Source of the DNA: Bacteroidales bacterium | GTDB lineage: Bacteria > Bacteroidota > Bacteroidia > Bacteroidales > UBA932 | NCBI GenBank assembly: GCA_016288055.1 | Contig: JAEEXZ010000011.1 | Span: 1-49,077 of the forward strand | DNA: 49,077 nt | Direction: 5' to 3' | Part shown: positions 34,988 to 42,571 of the stretch, in pieces | Numbering within the stretch: the first letter of the stretch is position 1 | Layout: each line of letters starts with the position of its first letter | The notes under the pieces: generated by a model | Databases searched by the model: none | What the model saw: only the letters and a program-made list of their open reading frames with translations | Told to the model about the DNA's origin: nothing | Program-made: the position numbers and the translations under genes

Positions 34988-36388
34988 ATGGATAACACGC
35001 AATCGAAAGGATTCTATAAACTGAGCTGGATGCAGCGCATCGGTTTTGGCGCCGGAGACATGGCCCAGAACCTGGTTTACCAGACGGTAAGCATCTGGCT
35101 GCTGTTCTACTACACCAATGTGTTCGGCCTTGCCTCGGAGGTGGCGGCCCTGATGTTCTTCATCGTCCGTTTCATCGACGTGGTGTGGGACCCGGTCGTG
35201 GGCGCCCTCGTGGACAAGGGCAATCCCCGCTGGGGTAAATACCGTTCCTGGCTGCTGATGGGCGGTCTCCCGCTGGTGGGCCTGGCCATCCTGTGCTTCT
35301 GGAACGGCTTCAGCGGCTCCCTGGTTTATGCCTATGTCACCTATGTGGGCATGAGCCTGTGCTACACGCTGGTGAACGTCCCTTACGGCGCGCTCAACGC
35401 CTCCCTGACGCGTGACACGAACGAAATCACCGTACTCACCAGCACCCGTATGTTCATGGCCAACCTGGGCGCTCTCTGCGTGAAATCCCTTCCGCTCATT
35501 ATCGCCTACTTCGCCCCCAAGGTGGACGGCGTGGCCGTGTACAATACGCCCGAGGCCGCTCCCGCCTGGTTCAAGACGATGACCCTTTTCGCCCTGGCTG
35601 CCCTGGTCCTGCTGTTTTTCTGCTTCAGCCAGTGCAAGGAACGCGTGGTGATGGCCCAGAAGGATGCCGCAAAGGTGAAGGTAAGCGACCTGTGGATGGA
35701 ATTCCTGCGCAACAAACCCCTGCGCGTACTGGCCTTCTTCTTCATCACGGCCTTCGCCATGATGAGCGTAGGAAACGCCGCCGACGCCTATTTCATGAGC
35801 TACAACGTGGGCGCCACTCCGCTGCTGACAACCCTGTTTATGTGGCTGGGGACCATCCCTGCCTTCATCTTCATGCCGCTGGTTCCCGCCATCAAGCGCA
35901 AGATCGGCAAGAAGGGGATGTTCTACCTCTTCCTGGGCGTGGCCATCCTGGGCATGATGATGATGTACACCTTCGTCTCCATTCCCGCCACCAAGGATAA
36001 CTTCGTGCTGCTTTGCATCGCCCAGTTTGTCAAGTCCAGCGGAATCATCACCGCCACCGGCTACATGTGGGCCCTGGTTCCGGAGGTCATCGCCTATGGA
36101 GAATACACCACCGGCAAACGCATCTCCGGAATCGTAAACGCCCTCACCGGCATCTTCTTCAAGGCCGGCATGGCCCTGGGCGGCGTGGTCCCCGGCCTGG
36201 TGCTGGCCCTGGTAGGCTTCAAGGCCGATGCCGCCGCGCAGACCCCGCTGGTGCTGCAGGGCATCCTGTGGCTGGTATGCGTCATCCCCGCCATGCTGCT
36301 GCTCCTGGCCATGTGGATTATTTCCAAGTACGAACTCTCCGACGAGAGAATGGACGAAATCAACCGAGAAATAGAAGCAAGATCATAA
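34988..36388 (+). CDS. GPH-family sugar:cation symporter
   Basis: A 466-residue, 12-segment MFS protein of the glycoside-pentoside-hexuronide family. GFGAGDMAQNLVYQTVSIWLLFYYTN (19-44) is the family start, with the GxxDxxxN cation site. RFIDVVWDPVVGALVDKG (about 60-77) matches the conserved DxxxDPxxG loop, and RWGKYRSWLL follows. It imports xylo-oligosaccharides or xylosides with Na+ or H+ into the cytoplasm, feeding the cytoplasmic GH43 encoded two genes on. The start lies 2 nt after the esterase stop, and its stop overlaps the xylanase start (TAATG). Confidence 0.88.
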   Translation: MDNTQSKGFYKLSWMQRIGFGAGDMAQNLVYQTVSIWLLFYYTNVFGLASEVAALMFFIVRFIDVVWDPVVGALVDKGNPRWGKYRSWLLMGGLPLVGLAILCFWNGFSGSLVYAYVTYVGMSLCYTLVNVPYGALNASLTRDTNEITVLTSTRMFMANLGALCVKSLPLIIAYFAPKVDGVAVYNTPEAAPAWFKTMTLFALAALVLLFFCFSQCKERVVMAQKDAAKVKVSDLWMEFLRNKPLRVLAFFFITAFAMMSVGNAADAYFMSYNVGATPLLTTLFMWLGTIPAFIFMPLVPAIKRKIGKKGMFYLFLGVAILGMMMMYTFVSIPATKDNFVLLCIAQFVKSSGIITATGYMWALVPEVIAYGEYTTGKRISGIVNALTGIFFKAGMALGGVVPGLVLALVGFKADAAAQTPLVLQGILWLVCVIPAMLLLLAMWIISKYELSDERMDEINREIEARS

Positions 36389-37479
36389 TGAAAAGAACAG
36401 TTTTTCTCGCAGCCGTTCTGCTGGCTGCCGCCTGCGCTCCGAAGGAGCCTGCCCTGAAAGATGTATTCAAGGGGAAATTCGTTTTGGGCGCCGCTGTCAA
36501 TGCGGGCCAGATCCGGGAGACCGACACCCGGGGAGATTCCGTCCTGTTCCGGCACTTCGGTGCCATCGAACCGGAAAACTGCCTCAAGAGCGCCGAAATC
36601 ATGCCGGCCTTCGGCCAGTACAACTGGACCCTGGCCGACCAATACGTCGCTTTCGGCGAGTCGCACGGCCTGGATGTTTACGGACACTGCCTCATCTGGC
36701 ACTCGCAACTCACGCCGGACTTCTGCTTCGACAAGGAAGGGAACCTCGTTTCCCCCGAGGTGCTCAAAGAGCGCATGAAGCAGCACATCACCACGGTGGT
36801 GTCCCGGTACAAGGGCCGCATCAAGGGCTGGGATGTGGTGAACGAGGCCATCATGGAGGACGGCTCCTACCGCAACTCCCTTTTCTATCGCATCCTGGGA
36901 GAAGAATTCATTCCCTGGGCTTTCCAATGTGCCCACGAGGCGGATCCCGACTGCGAACTCTATTACAACGATTACTCCATGCATGAACCCGCTAAACTGG
37001 AGACCGTCATCAAAATGGCCAAGGACATGCAGGAGCGTGGTATCCGCATCGACGCCCTCGGCTTCCAGGCCCATCTGGGAATGGATTACCCGGACATCGA
37101 CCTCTACGAGAGCTTCATCCGCCGCGTCAAAGACGAGACCGGCCTGGATGTCTGCATCACCGAACTGGATATGAGTATCCTTCCTACCATCACCCGCAGC
37201 GCGGACGTGTCCATGACCCGCGAGGCATGGGAGCAGGTGATAAATCCCTGGCCCGACGGTGTCCCCGCCGATGTGCAGGAGGCATGGAACGCCCGCATGG
37301 GCGCTTTCCTGGATATGTTTATCCGCAATGCCGACGTAGTGCGCCGCATCAATCTGTGGGGCGTAAGCGACGGCGACAGCTGGAAGAATGGCTGGCCCAT
37401 CCCCGGACGCAAGGATGCTCCGCTGTGGATCGGCCGCGACTATAACCTTAAACCTTTCCTTCACAAGTATGTCCGATAA
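36388..37479 (+). CDS. xyn10: GH10 endo-1,4-beta-xylanase lipoprotein
   Basis: A 363-residue protein. A short lipoprotein signal (MKRTVFLAAVLLAAAC, lipidated at Cys16) is followed directly by a GH10 barrel. Visible landmarks are GAAVN, PENCLKSAEIMP (a variant of PENxMKW), HCLIWHSQ, GWDVVNEAI with acid/base Glu153, GFQAHLGM and CITELDM with nucleophile Glu259. No carbohydrate-binding module is inserted, so it may act on soluble xylan fragments in the periplasm. It starts on the symporter stop (one-base overlap), and its last 11 bases overlap the downstream GH43 gene. Confidence 0.93.
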   Translation: MKRTVFLAAVLLAAACAPKEPALKDVFKGKFVLGAAVNAGQIRETDTRGDSVLFRHFGAIEPENCLKSAEIMPAFGQYNWTLADQYVAFGESHGLDVYGHCLIWHSQLTPDFCFDKEGNLVSPEVLKERMKQHITTVVSRYKGRIKGWDVVNEAIMEDGSYRNSLFYRILGEEFIPWAFQCAHEADPDCELYYNDYSMHEPAKLETVIKMAKDMQERGIRIDALGFQAHLGMDYPDIDLYESFIRRVKDETGLDVCITELDMSILPTITRSADVSMTREAWEQVINPWPDGVPADVQEAWNARMGAFLDMFIRNADVVRRINLWGVSDGDSWKNGWPIPGRKDAPLWIGRDYNLKPFLHKYVR

Positions 37480-38455
37480 GACTCCCAAACGCTATCTGGT
37501 CCCCAACGACTACATGGCAGACCCTTCCGTCCACATTTTCGACGGAAAGCTCTACATCTATCCCTCCCATGACCGGGAGTCCGGCATTCCCGAGGACGAC
37601 TTCGGAAGCCATTTCGACATGAAGGATTACCACGCAATCCGGCTGGACGGCCCTGACCCTATGTCCTCACCGGTGCAGGACTGCGGCGTTATTCTCCGCC
37701 TGGAGGATATCCCGTGGGCAGGGCGCCAGCTTTGGGATTGCGATGTAGCCCGGAAGAACGGTAAGTACTACCTGTATTTCCCGGCCAAAGACAAAAATGA
37801 CATCTTCCGCTTCGGTGTTGCTGTGGCCGACAAGCCGGAAGGCCCGTTCATTCCCCAGCCCGCGCCCATGATGGGAAGCTATTCCATCGATGTGTGCGTG
37901 CTGGAGGATGGAGGGGATTATTATTTCTACTTCGGCGGCATCTGGGGCGGTCAGTTGCAGCGTTACCGCGACAACAAAGCCCTGGATACCGGTTCCACTT
38001 TCCCGGCCGACGACCAGCCCGCCATCCCTCCCCGGGTGGCCCGCCTGCGCGACGATATGCTGGAATTTGCCGAGGAACCCCGTCCCGTGGTCATCCTGGA
38101 CAAGGACGGAAAGCCCCTGACGGCCGGAGACAACACCCGCCGCTTCTTCGAAGCCAGCTGGGTGCACAAGTACAATGGAAAATATTATTTCAGCTACTCC
38201 ACGGGCGACACACATTATCTTTGCTATGCCATCGGCGACAATCCTTACGGCCCTTTCACCTACATGGGACGTATTCTGACGCCCGTCGTGGGTTGGACCA
38301 CGCATCACAGTATCGTGGAGTATGGCGGAAAGTGGTGGCTCTTCCATCACGACAGTGTTCCTTCCGGCGGTAGAACCTGGCTGCGAAGCCTCAAAGTATG
38401 TGAATTGAGATACAACCCCGACGGAACGATTATAACCACGGAGGGACAGGATTGA
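37469..38455 (+). CDS. Cytoplasmic GH43 beta-xylosidase
   Basis: A 328-residue single-domain GH43 without a signal peptide. NDYMADPSVHIFDGKLYIYPSHD holds the catalytic Asp, WDCDVARKNGKYYLYFPAKD follows, SIDVCVLEDGGDYYFYFGG carries the modulating Asp, and FFEASWVHKYNGKYYFSYSTG has the likely acid Glu. TTHHSIVEYGGKWWLFHHD is typical of xylosidase/arabinofuranosidase members. Lack of a signal and position after the symporter point to cleavage of imported xylo-oligosaccharides. The ATG at 37469 lies within the end of the xylanase gene, an 11-bp overlap; MSDKTPKRYLVPNDYMADP is the natural family start. Confidence 0.88.
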   Translation: MSDKTPKRYLVPNDYMADPSVHIFDGKLYIYPSHDRESGIPEDDFGSHFDMKDYHAIRLDGPDPMSSPVQDCGVILRLEDIPWAGRQLWDCDVARKNGKYYLYFPAKDKNDIFRFGVAVADKPEGPFIPQPAPMMGSYSIDVCVLEDGGDYYFYFGGIWGGQLQRYRDNKALDTGSTFPADDQPAIPPRVARLRDDMLEFAEEPRPVVILDKDGKPLTAGDNTRRFFEASWVHKYNGKYYFSYSTGDTHYLCYAIGDNPYGPFTYMGRILTPVVGWTTHHSIVEYGGKWWLFHHDSVPSGGRTWLRSLKVCELRYNPDGTIITTEGQD

Positions 38456-38491
38456 GTAGGGTTAGTGGTTAGTTATTGTATTATTGTTGAT

Positions 38492-38523
38492 GTGCGCGCC
38501 CCCCTGTGAAGGAAGGCGCGCAC
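38492..38523. terminator. Shared terminator between the xylan operon and lolD
   Basis: Arms GTGCGCGCC (38492-38500) and GGCGCGCAC (38515-38523) form a 9-bp GC stem, followed by TTTT on the right. It lies between two convergent genes and can stop the rightward transcript; the leftward side has only a weak T/A tract. Confidence 0.6.
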
Positions 38524-38533
38524 TTTTCAGGTT

Positions 38534-39184
38534 TTATTTCCAGGCTCCGTCCTGCAGGAAGCAACTGCGGTCGCACAGGCGGGCGAGATCGTTGTCGTGC
38601 GTGACGATGACTACGCTCTGGCCCCTGTCCCTGCGGATGTCCAGCAGGAGCTGGTGAATCTCGTCCTTGGTGCGGGTGTCCAGGTTGCCGGTGGGCTCGT
38701 CCGCAAAGAGGATGGCGGGCGTGTTGATGAGGGCGCGGGCGATGGCCACGCGCTGCTGTTCGCCGCCGGAGAGCTCCGAGGGCTTGTGGGTCGCGCGCTG
38801 GGCGAGGCCCACGGCTTCCAGAAGTTCATCGGCCTTTTTGCGGGCCTGCGATATTCCCGTGCCGCCGATGAGGGCCGGCATCATCACGTTCTCCCGGGCG
38901 GTGAATTCCGGCAGCAGGTGGTGCGCCTGGAAGACAAAGCCGATACGCTGGTTCCGGAAGGCCGACAAGGCGTTCCCCTTGAGCGCGAGAACGTCCGTTC
39001 CATCGATCAGCAGCGAGCCACTGTCCGGGGTGAGCAGCGTGCCCAGAATCTGAAGCAGGGTGGACTTGCCTGCACCCGAGGCGCCCATGATGGCTACGAC
39101 CTCGGCCTTTTCCATGGAGAAGTCGATGCCTTTGAGCACCTCAAGGGTACCGAAGGATTTGCGGAGCTGTGTGGCCTGGATCAT
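38534..39184 (-). CDS. lolD: ABC transporter ATPase, LolD-like
   Basis: A 216-residue ATPase. Walker [10 protein letters not shown] (34-42), Q-loop [18 protein letters not shown], signature [15 protein letters not shown], Walker [14 protein letters not shown] and the switch histidine VIVTHD are all intact. [12 protein letters not shown] is characteristic of the LolD/MacB subgroup that drives lipoprotein release or related envelope export. The membrane partner LolC/E is not next to it, so the exact system is open. Last gene of a leftward operon; its start overlaps the preceding gene by 4 nt (ATGA). Confidence 0.88.
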   Translation of the reverse strand: MIQATQLRKSFGTLEVLKGIDFSMEKAEVVAIMGASGAGKSTLLQILGTLLTPDSGSLLIDGTDVLALKGNALSAFRNQRIGFVFQAHHLLPEFTARENVMMPALIGGTGISQARKKADELLEAVGLAQRATHKPSELSGGEQQRVAIARALINTPAILFADEPTGNLDTRTKDEIHQLLLDIRRDRGQSVVIVTHDNDLARLCDRSCFLQDGAWK

Positions 39185-39639
39185 TGGGCATTCCTCGGTT
39201 TGTGGCGGCCCAGACGGTTGATCTGCTGGTGACGGAACTTCTCTTCTGCCAGGAAGAGCTTGGCCACCTTTTCGACGGGCAGCACCTTCTTGTAGCGGGT
39301 GACTGCCTCGGCCTCCAGTTTCTCGGACGCCTTCTTGCAGTCCAGATAATCGTTGAGGAGTTTTTCGACATCCTGGCTCTCGATGCCCTTCTGCAGCTCG
39401 GAGAACGCGTTCATGGAGGCCTGGAAGGCCTCGCGGCGTTTGCTCTGGATGTCGTTATAGACGGGCCAGAAAGCCTGGGCTTCGGCCTCGGTGAGATTCA
39501 GTTCGGAGGTGATGAAGGCGACTTGCTCTGCGCGTACGCGCTCCCTCCACTGGTCTGCGCCCTTCTTGTTATGGGGCTGCGCAAAGGCCGCCACGCTCAT
39601 GAGCGCGACGGCAAATAGTAGGCTAATAAGCTTTTTCAT
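39181..39639 (-). CDS. Periplasmic Spy/CpxP-like helical protein
   Basis: A 152-residue secreted protein. The signal peptide MKKLISLLFAVALMSVAAFAQ is followed by an all-helical, charged domain. ELNLTEAEAQAFWPVYNDIQSKRREAF matches the LTxxQ-like helix pattern of Spy/CpxP-type proteins common in Bacteroidetes after ECF sigma/anti-sigma pairs. It may be a periplasmic chaperone or stress sensor; this is inferred from pattern and neighbours. Its start overlaps the anti-sigma-like gene by 17 nt and its end overlaps lolD by 4 nt. Confidence 0.7.
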   Translation of the reverse strand: MKKLISLLFAVALMSVAAFAQPHNKKGADQWRERVRAEQVAFITSELNLTEAEAQAFWPVYNDIQSKRREAFQASMNAFSELQKGIESQDVEKLLNDYLDCKKASEKLEAEAVTRYKKVLPVEKVAKLFLAEEKFRHQQINRLGRHKPRNAQ

Positions 39640-39988
39640 CTTCCAATAAAGCTATTTGTTCAACTGAGATGTTGCTGGCCAGAAGGAAGCTCCGGATTTC
39701 GTCCTCGGTGAGTTCTTCCGTCTCCTTGAGCTCTACCAGCCCGTCGGGATCCAGTGACTGGGCCAGATAGGAAACGTAGTCCCAACCTTCGTCCTCCGTC
39801 TTTGCGCCGGGACGGAGAACCACACTGCCGACGGCGACCAGCAGGAGCAGCGAAGCGGCATAGGCCACGTAAGGGGCCAGCCTGCGCACGCCGCGCGGCT
39901 GCATGCCCTCCCGGGGGATCTGCTGCAGGCGCTGTTCCAGGTTCTGGAAATATCCGTCGGGGACGGTGATGGGGTTTCTTTTGGTCAT
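39623..39988 (-). CDS. Small membrane protein, probable anti-sigma factor
   Basis: A 121-residue protein with a cytoplasmic N-terminus (ITVPDGYFQNLEQRL, a motif recurrent in Bacteroidetes proteins encoded beside ECF sigma factors) and one membrane segment at 38-58. An acidic C-terminal part follows (SLDPDGLVELKETEELTEDEIRSFL). It sits 6 nt after the ECF sigma gene. An anti-sigma role is inferred from position and topology; no zinc-binding HxxxCxxC motif is present. Confidence 0.6.
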   Translation of the reverse strand: MTKRNPITVPDGYFQNLEQRLQQIPREGMQPRGVRRLAPYVAYAASLLLLVAVGSVVLRPGAKTEDEGWDYVSYLAQSLDPDGLVELKETEELTEDEIRSFLLASNISVEQIALLEDEKAY

Positions 39989-39994
39989 AACTGC

Positions 39995-40510
39995 TTACTT
40001 TGACACTTCGGAGTTCGAAAGGTTTAATCTGATTTTCTCCTGCGCGATGTGATAGGATGCCTTGAGCGCTCCGACAGAGGTGCCCGTGATGGCCGATATC
40101 TCCTCGTAGCTGAGCTCGTCCCACCAGCGCATGATGAACACCTGGCGCTGTTTCTCGGGGAGGCGGGCGATGGCCTTGGCCGTCTCGCGTTCGGCTTCGG
40201 TGCCGTTGAAGAAAGCATCGGCCTGCACCTTCTGGACGGCGATGTCGTCGGGGGAGGCGAAGTGCAGCAGCGCCCGCACCTTTTCTTTCCTGAGGTAGTT
40301 GAGGGTTTCGTTCGTGGCGATGCGCCAGACCCAGGTATAAAGCTGCGCCTCCCCCCGGAAGGAGGGAAGCGCAGTCCATATCTTGAGGAAGATTTCCTGG
40401 AGCAGGTCGTCGGCATCTTCGTGGGAGCCGACCATGCGGCGCACGTGCCAGTACAACCGTTCGGAGTACTGTTTTACGATGCTGTTGAATACCTGCTCAA
40501 GTCCGTCCAT
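39995..40510 (-). CDS. ECF (sigma-70 family) RNA polymerase sigma factor
   Basis: A 171-residue sigma factor. Region 2 is HEDADDLLQEIFLKIWTAL followed by TWVWRIATNETLNYLRK (about 28-80). Region 4 is LPEKQRQVFIMRWWDELSYEEIS with the HTH ITGTSVGALKASYHIAQEKI. It redirects RNA polymerase to envelope or stress genes. It directly abuts the transketolase C-subunit gene (no gap) and is followed by the anti-sigma-like, Spy-like and lolD genes, so it belongs to one long leftward unit. Confidence 0.9.
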   Translation of the reverse strand: MDGLEQVFNSIVKQYSERLYWHVRRMVGSHEDADDLLQEIFLKIWTALPSFRGEAQLYTWVWRIATNETLNYLRKEKVRALLHFASPDDIAVQKVQADAFFNGTEAERETAKAIARLPEKQRQVFIMRWWDELSYEEISAITGTSVGALKASYHIAQEKIRLNLSNSEVSK

Positions 40511-41464
40511 TTATTTCCGGCCGATGGCCTTCTTCGCTGCCGTGGCAATGTGGGCGGCATCCAGGCCATACGCGGCCATCAGTGCAGAAGGTGTGCCAGA
40601 CTGGCCGAACTTGTCCTCGCCGTTGACAAACTCCACGGGGGTGGGGCAGGACTTGGCCAGGCAGGAGGCGACAGCCTCGCCCAGGCCGCCGGCCATGTTG
40701 TGCTCTTCGGCTACGACGATGGCGCCCGTCTTTTTGGCGGAAGCGACGATGGCCTGCTCGTCCAGCGGCTTGATGCTGGCGATGTCGATGACCTCCGCGC
40801 TGATGCCATCGGCCTCAAGGGCCTCGGCGGCCTGCAGGGCCTCCCACACGGTGTGGCCTGTGGCGATGAGGGTGACATCCTTGCCTTCGTTCATCACGAT
40901 GGCCTTGCCGATGACAAACGGCTGGTCCGGATCCGTGAAGTTGGGAACGGACGGGCGGCCGAAGCGCAGGTACACGGGGCCGTCATATTGTGCTGCGGCG
41001 ATGGTCGCCTGCACGGTCTGGTTGAAGTCGCAGGGGTTGAGGACCACCATGCCGGGAAGGGCGCGCATGAGGGCGATGTCTTCCATGGTCTGGTGGGTGG
41101 CGCCGTCTTCGCCCAGGGTGATGCCGGCGTGGGAAGAGGCAATCTTGACGTTGGTTTTGCCGTAGGAAACTTCCTGGCGGATCTGGTCATAGACGCGTCC
41201 GGTGACGAATTCTGCGAAGGAACCGATGAAGGGAATCTTGCCGGTGATGGCAAGACCGGCGGCGGCACCGACCATGTTGGCTTCTGCAATGCCGCACTGG
41301 AAGAAACGCTCCGGGAATTCAGCCGCGAAAGCGTCCATCTTCAGGGAACCCTTGAGGTCTGCGGTGAGGGCCACCACGTTGGGATTGGCCTGTCCGGCCT
41401 TGAGGAGACCCACGCCAAAACCGCTGCGGGTATCTTTCTTACCTGTATCAGTGTATTTTTTCAT
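40511..41464 (-). CDS. Transketolase, C-terminal subunit
   Basis: A 317-residue protein equal to the pyrimidine-binding and C-terminal domains of transketolase. FFQCGIAEANMVGAAAGLAITGKIPF carries the catalytic TPP-activating Glu (GIAE), and the C-terminal domain is ASIKPLDEQAIVASAKKTGAIVVAEEHN. With the N-terminal subunit encoded 1 nt upstream it forms a heteromeric enzyme of the non-oxidative pentose phosphate pathway. It would process xylulose 5-phosphate made by XylAB. Split transketolases are common in some phyla. Confidence 0.92.
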   Translation of the reverse strand: MKKYTDTGKKDTRSGFGVGLLKAGQANPNVVALTADLKGSLKMDAFAAEFPERFFQCGIAEANMVGAAAGLAITGKIPFIGSFAEFVTGRVYDQIRQEVSYGKTNVKIASSHAGITLGEDGATHQTMEDIALMRALPGMVVLNPCDFNQTVQATIAAAQYDGPVYLRFGRPSVPNFTDPDQPFVIGKAIVMNEGKDVTLIATGHTVWEALQAAEALEADGISAEVIDIASIKPLDEQAIVASAKKTGAIVVAEEHNMAGGLGEAVASCLAKSCPTPVEFVNGEDKFGQSGTPSALMAAYGLDAAHIATAAKKAIGRK

Positions 41465-41465
41465 A

Positions 41466-42317
41466 TTAAAAGTCTCCTAAGGGGGTTTCACCTAATTGTT
41501 TGAGGGCGTCTTCCAGCTGTTCGGGCTTGGGAACCGAGCCGTGCCACTTGTGGGTGCCGGCCATGAAATCCACGCCGTGTCCCATTTCGCTCTTGAACAG
41601 GATCATGGTGGGGACGCCGCTGCCCTTGCTGGCCTTGGCCAGTTCGAAGGCTTTGGCGATGGCGTCGAAGTCGTGGGCATCGGCCACAATGACCTTCCAG
41701 CCCCAGGCCTCCCACTTGGCGGCGAGGTCTCCGATGCCGGAGACTTCCTCTACCGGGCCGTCGATCTGTTTGCCGTTCCAGTCCGTCATGGCGATGAGGT
41801 TGTCCAGTTTGTGGTACACGGCGAACATGCCGGCTTCCCAGATCTGGCCTTCCTCGCTTTCGCCGTCACCGCAGAGGCAGTAGATGTAATTGTCGTCCTT
41901 GTCCAGTTTCTTGCCGAGAGCCAGGCCGCAGGCGGCGCTCAGGCCCTGTCCCAGGGAACCGGATGCCTGGAAGATGCCCGGAAGTCCCTTGCGGACGGAG
42001 GGGTGACCCTGGAGACGGGTGCCCATCTGGCGGAAAGTGGCCAGCTCGCTCACCGGGAAGTATCCGGCGCGGGCCAGTACGGAATAATAGACGGGAGTCA
42101 TGTGACCGGCCGACAGGATGAACATATCCTGTCCCTTGCCGTCGCGGGTCCAGGTGGCGGGGCTCTGATTCATCTGATTGAAGTACAGGGCCGTGAGAAC
42201 ATCGGTGGAGGACATGGACCCGCCGGGGTGGCCGGACTTGGCCATGCACACCATGCGCAGGATATCCCGGCGCACCTGGGTGGCGATGGTTTTCAGTTCT
42301 TGCGTTGATTTAGCCAT
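41466..42317 (-). CDS. Transketolase, N-terminal (TPP-binding) subunit
   Basis: A 283-residue protein matching the first domain of transketolase. SGHPGGSMSSTDVLTALYF (28-46) is the opening TPP region, and GDGESEEGQIWEAGMFA is the GDG(x)nN-type diphosphate motif, followed by NLIAMTDWNGKQIDG. HGVDFMAGTHKWHGSVP closes the domain. It starts the six-gene leftward unit, with a TAnnTTTG box 21 nt upstream. The downstream C-subunit start lies 1 nt past its stop. Confidence 0.92.
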   Translation of the reverse strand: MAKSTQELKTIATQVRRDILRMVCMAKSGHPGGSMSSTDVLTALYFNQMNQSPATWTRDGKGQDMFILSAGHMTPVYYSVLARAGYFPVSELATFRQMGTRLQGHPSVRKGLPGIFQASGSLGQGLSAACGLALGKKLDKDDNYIYCLCGDGESEEGQIWEAGMFAVYHKLDNLIAMTDWNGKQIDGPVEEVSGIGDLAAKWEAWGWKVIVADAHDFDAIAKAFELAKASKGSGVPTMILFKSEMGHGVDFMAGTHKWHGSVPKPEQLEDALKQLGETPLGDF

Positions 42318-42338
42318 GATGATAGGTTATATTGTGTA

Positions 42339-42346
42339 CAAAATTA
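42339..42346 (-). promoter_or_regulatory. -7 box of the transketolase operon
   Basis: On the minus strand TAATTTTG (TAnnTTTG), 21 nt before the start. It lies inside TGTGTA-N6-TACACA (42333-42350), an inverted repeat resembling but not equal to the NUDIX-cassette operator (N6 rather than N5, TG/CA instead of CG). Confidence 0.5.
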
Positions 42347-42397
42347 CACATTTTACCCCTAATTATCAACCCCCGCGCGCGGAATCGCGCACTCGAT

Positions 42398-42443
42398 CAC
42401 CCCGTTTTGGGCACCTTGAGCACCTTGTTTTGGGAACCTCGAG
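42398..42443. repeat. Two tandem 23-bp units
   Basis: CACCCCGTTTTGGGCACC... (42398-42420) and CACCTTGTTTTGGGAACC... (42421-42443) both end in GAG and share a core CGTTTTGGG/TGTTTTGGG. They lead directly into the REP-like doublet and may be decayed units of the same repeat family. Confidence 0.5.
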
Positions 42444-42522
42444 CACGAAATCGGCCCTTCTGGTGCTCGAACCCCCTGTTTCGCCCCACTCGAGCACGAA
42501 TTCGGCCCTTTTGGTGCACGAG
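42438..42522 (-). repeat. REP-like doublet, left boundary (inverted copy)
   Basis: Two palindromic units with 51-bp period. CTCGAGCACGAAATCGGCCC... starts at 42438 and CTCGAGCACGAATTCGGCCC... at 42489. Each has arms CGAGCAC and GTGCTCG (GTGCACG in the second), separated by about 16 nt that include the conserved TCGGCCCTT. The spacer contains CTGTTTCGCCCCA. The same doublet in opposite orientation lies at 47593-47692. Confidence 0.85.
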
Positions 42523-42547
42523 GTGGTGGTTATTGAAGAATTATTCG

Positions 42548-42570
42548 TACTTTTGCGTAAAATCTACGCG
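42548..42570 (+). promoter_or_regulatory. Promoter and overlapping palindromic operator of the NUDIX regulator gene
   Basis: TACTTTTG (42548-42555) is a TAnnTTTG box. TGCGTAAAATCTACGCG (42554-42570) is a TGCGTA-N5-TACGCR palindrome that begins inside the box and ends one base before the ATG at 42572. A protein bound here would cover the transcription start, so repression and self-control are expected. No room is left for a ribosome-binding site. Confidence 0.65.
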
Positions 42571-42571
42571 T

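Noticed and set aside
42398..42522. CRISPR-like array
   Set aside because: Only two 51-bp units with no unique spacers of constant length and no cas genes; the hairpin doublet and inverted partner fit a REP element.
42332..42571. N-terminal extension of the NUDIX regulator by 80 codons
   Set aside because: The extension would translate the REP doublet and lies upstream of the TAnnTTTG box; the NUDIX fold begins right after the ATG at 42572.
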